Origin: Bradyrhizobium sp.
Lineage (GTDB): Bacteria; Pseudomonadota; Alphaproteobacteria; Rhizobiales; Xanthobacteraceae
Assembly (NCBI GenBank): GCA_025960445.1
Contig: JAICIT010000187.1
Span: forward strand, 1-5,912
Direction: 5' to 3'
Length of the DNA: 5,912 nucleotides
Below are positions 5,687 to 5,912 of the stretch, piece by piece. Made by a program: the position numbers and the translations under genes. Numbering within the stretch: position 1 is the first letter of the stretch; the number at the start of each line of letters is the position of its first letter. Below the pieces are notes generated by a model. That model worked only from the letters and a program-made list of their open reading frames with translations, did not search any database and was not told where the DNA came from.

Positions 5687-5712
5687 GGTAATTGAACTGA
5701 GGAGGAATTGGG

Positions 5713-5912
5713 ATGAACAACAAGGTCCTTAATTGCCTCGTTGCGTGCGCCCTTGCCACAACGCTTGGTCTTGCCTCGCCGGCATTGGGCCGCGGTGGTG
5801 GCGGCGGCGGCGGTATGGGTGGAGGCGGCGGGCATGGCGGCGGAATGGGAGGTGGCATGGGGGGCGGAATGCACGGCGGTGGATTCAGCGGCGGCATGGG
5901 AGGTGGGATGCA
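5713..5912 (+). CDS. Secreted Gly/Met/His-rich protein of unknown function (N-terminal 66 residues; 3' end outside window)
   Basis: I do not recognise a characterised family. The start is well supported: AGGAGG (5700-5705) lies 7 nt before the ATG. Residues 1-26 look like a Sec signal peptide, with Lys4, a hydrophobic Leu/Ala core including Cys8 and Cys12, and likely cleavage after SPALG. From Arg27 the visible chain is almost only Gly, Met and His in repeats of the form GGGM (Met35, 45, 49, 53, 62, 66) with His41 and His54. It is still open at the window edge. Met/His spacing could suit metal binding (copper, nickel), but low-complexity Gly-rich exported proteins are common in this bacterial group and this remains a guess. 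The matching Pro-rich minus-strand frame (5622-5897) is its antisense shadow. Confidence 0.75.
   Translation, partial: MNNKVLNCLVACALATTLGLASPALGRGGGGGGGMGGGGGHGGGMGGGMGGGMHGGGFSGGMGGGM
5791..5912 (+). repeat. GGN/ATG low-complexity coding repeat
   Basis: Twelve-base units of three GGN codons plus ATG recur from about 5806 to the edge (Met codons at residues 35, 45, 49, 53, 62, 66), preceded by a run of seven Gly codons after Arg27. Codons vary (GGC, GGT, GGA, GGG), so the repeat has diverged and is probably held by selection on the protein rather than being a recent slippage event. Confidence 0.6.

Noticed and set aside
5622..5897. Proline-rich minus-strand frame
   Set aside because: Its poly-Pro is the antisense reading of the GGN codons of the Gly/Met-rich gene, which has a signal peptide and a perfect ribosome site.

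Overview
The window looks like chromosomal DNA of an alphaproteobacterium of the Bradyrhizobium/Rhodopseudomonas type. This rests on high GC with strong G/C third-position bias, a C4-dicarboxylate-type TRAP transporter, a long-form leuA with its own leader, and an intergenic palindromic mosaic (about 1203-1281) resembling the AGCATGAT...ATCATGCT repeats I recall from that group. The genus is an inference; no rRNA or other marker is present.

Layout. The left 2.3 kb is a minus-strand TRAP operon read right to left: dctP (binding protein, TTG start at 2326), a 263-bp gap, dctQ (1061-489), then dctM starting at 489 and running off the left edge. dctQ and dctM overlap by one base (TGATG). The dctP-dctQ gap is structured. 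It holds a hairpin just after the dctP stop, a palindromic mosaic repeat, and a G/C-rich 15-bp stem followed by UUUU that looks like an intrinsic terminator inside the operon. This is a plausible way to make much more binding protein than membrane subunits.

Next, also on the minus strand, is leuA (2-isopropylmalate synthase, 4073-2514), with its own terminator at 2454-2479. Upstream of leuA is an apparently complete attenuation leader: a 42-codon ORF (4301-4173) ending in LLPDGLLLLICP, with a Shine-Dalgarno sequence, whose stop codon lies inside the first arm of a set of competing hairpins (4113-4179). This is the most interesting item in the window, because it is a small gene that automated annotation would usually miss.

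The divergent intergenic region (4302-4730) contains a candidate leuA promoter, an 18-bp-period tandem duplication overlapping a perfect GGTCAG/CTGACC palindrome, three consecutive perfect hairpins (4470-4546), and a good sigma70-like promoter (TTGACG-N16-TAGAGT) for the plus-strand gene that follows. That gene (4731-5516) encodes a 2-keto-4-pentenoate hydratase / fumarylacetoacetate hydrolase-fold enzyme with conserved metal ligands.

After a 196-bp spacer with three helically phased TGTCA motifs and a 5'-UTR hairpin, a strongly translated-looking (AGGAGG) secreted Gly/Met/His-rich protein begins at 5713 and is cut by the right edge.

Functionally, the TRAP system would import organic acids (probably C4-dicarboxylates), leuA commits 2-oxoisovalerate to leucine under apparent leucine-codon attenuation, and the hydratase acts in degradation of aromatic meta-cleavage or similar enol-keto acids. 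Apart from the TRAP genes, these are separate transcription units.
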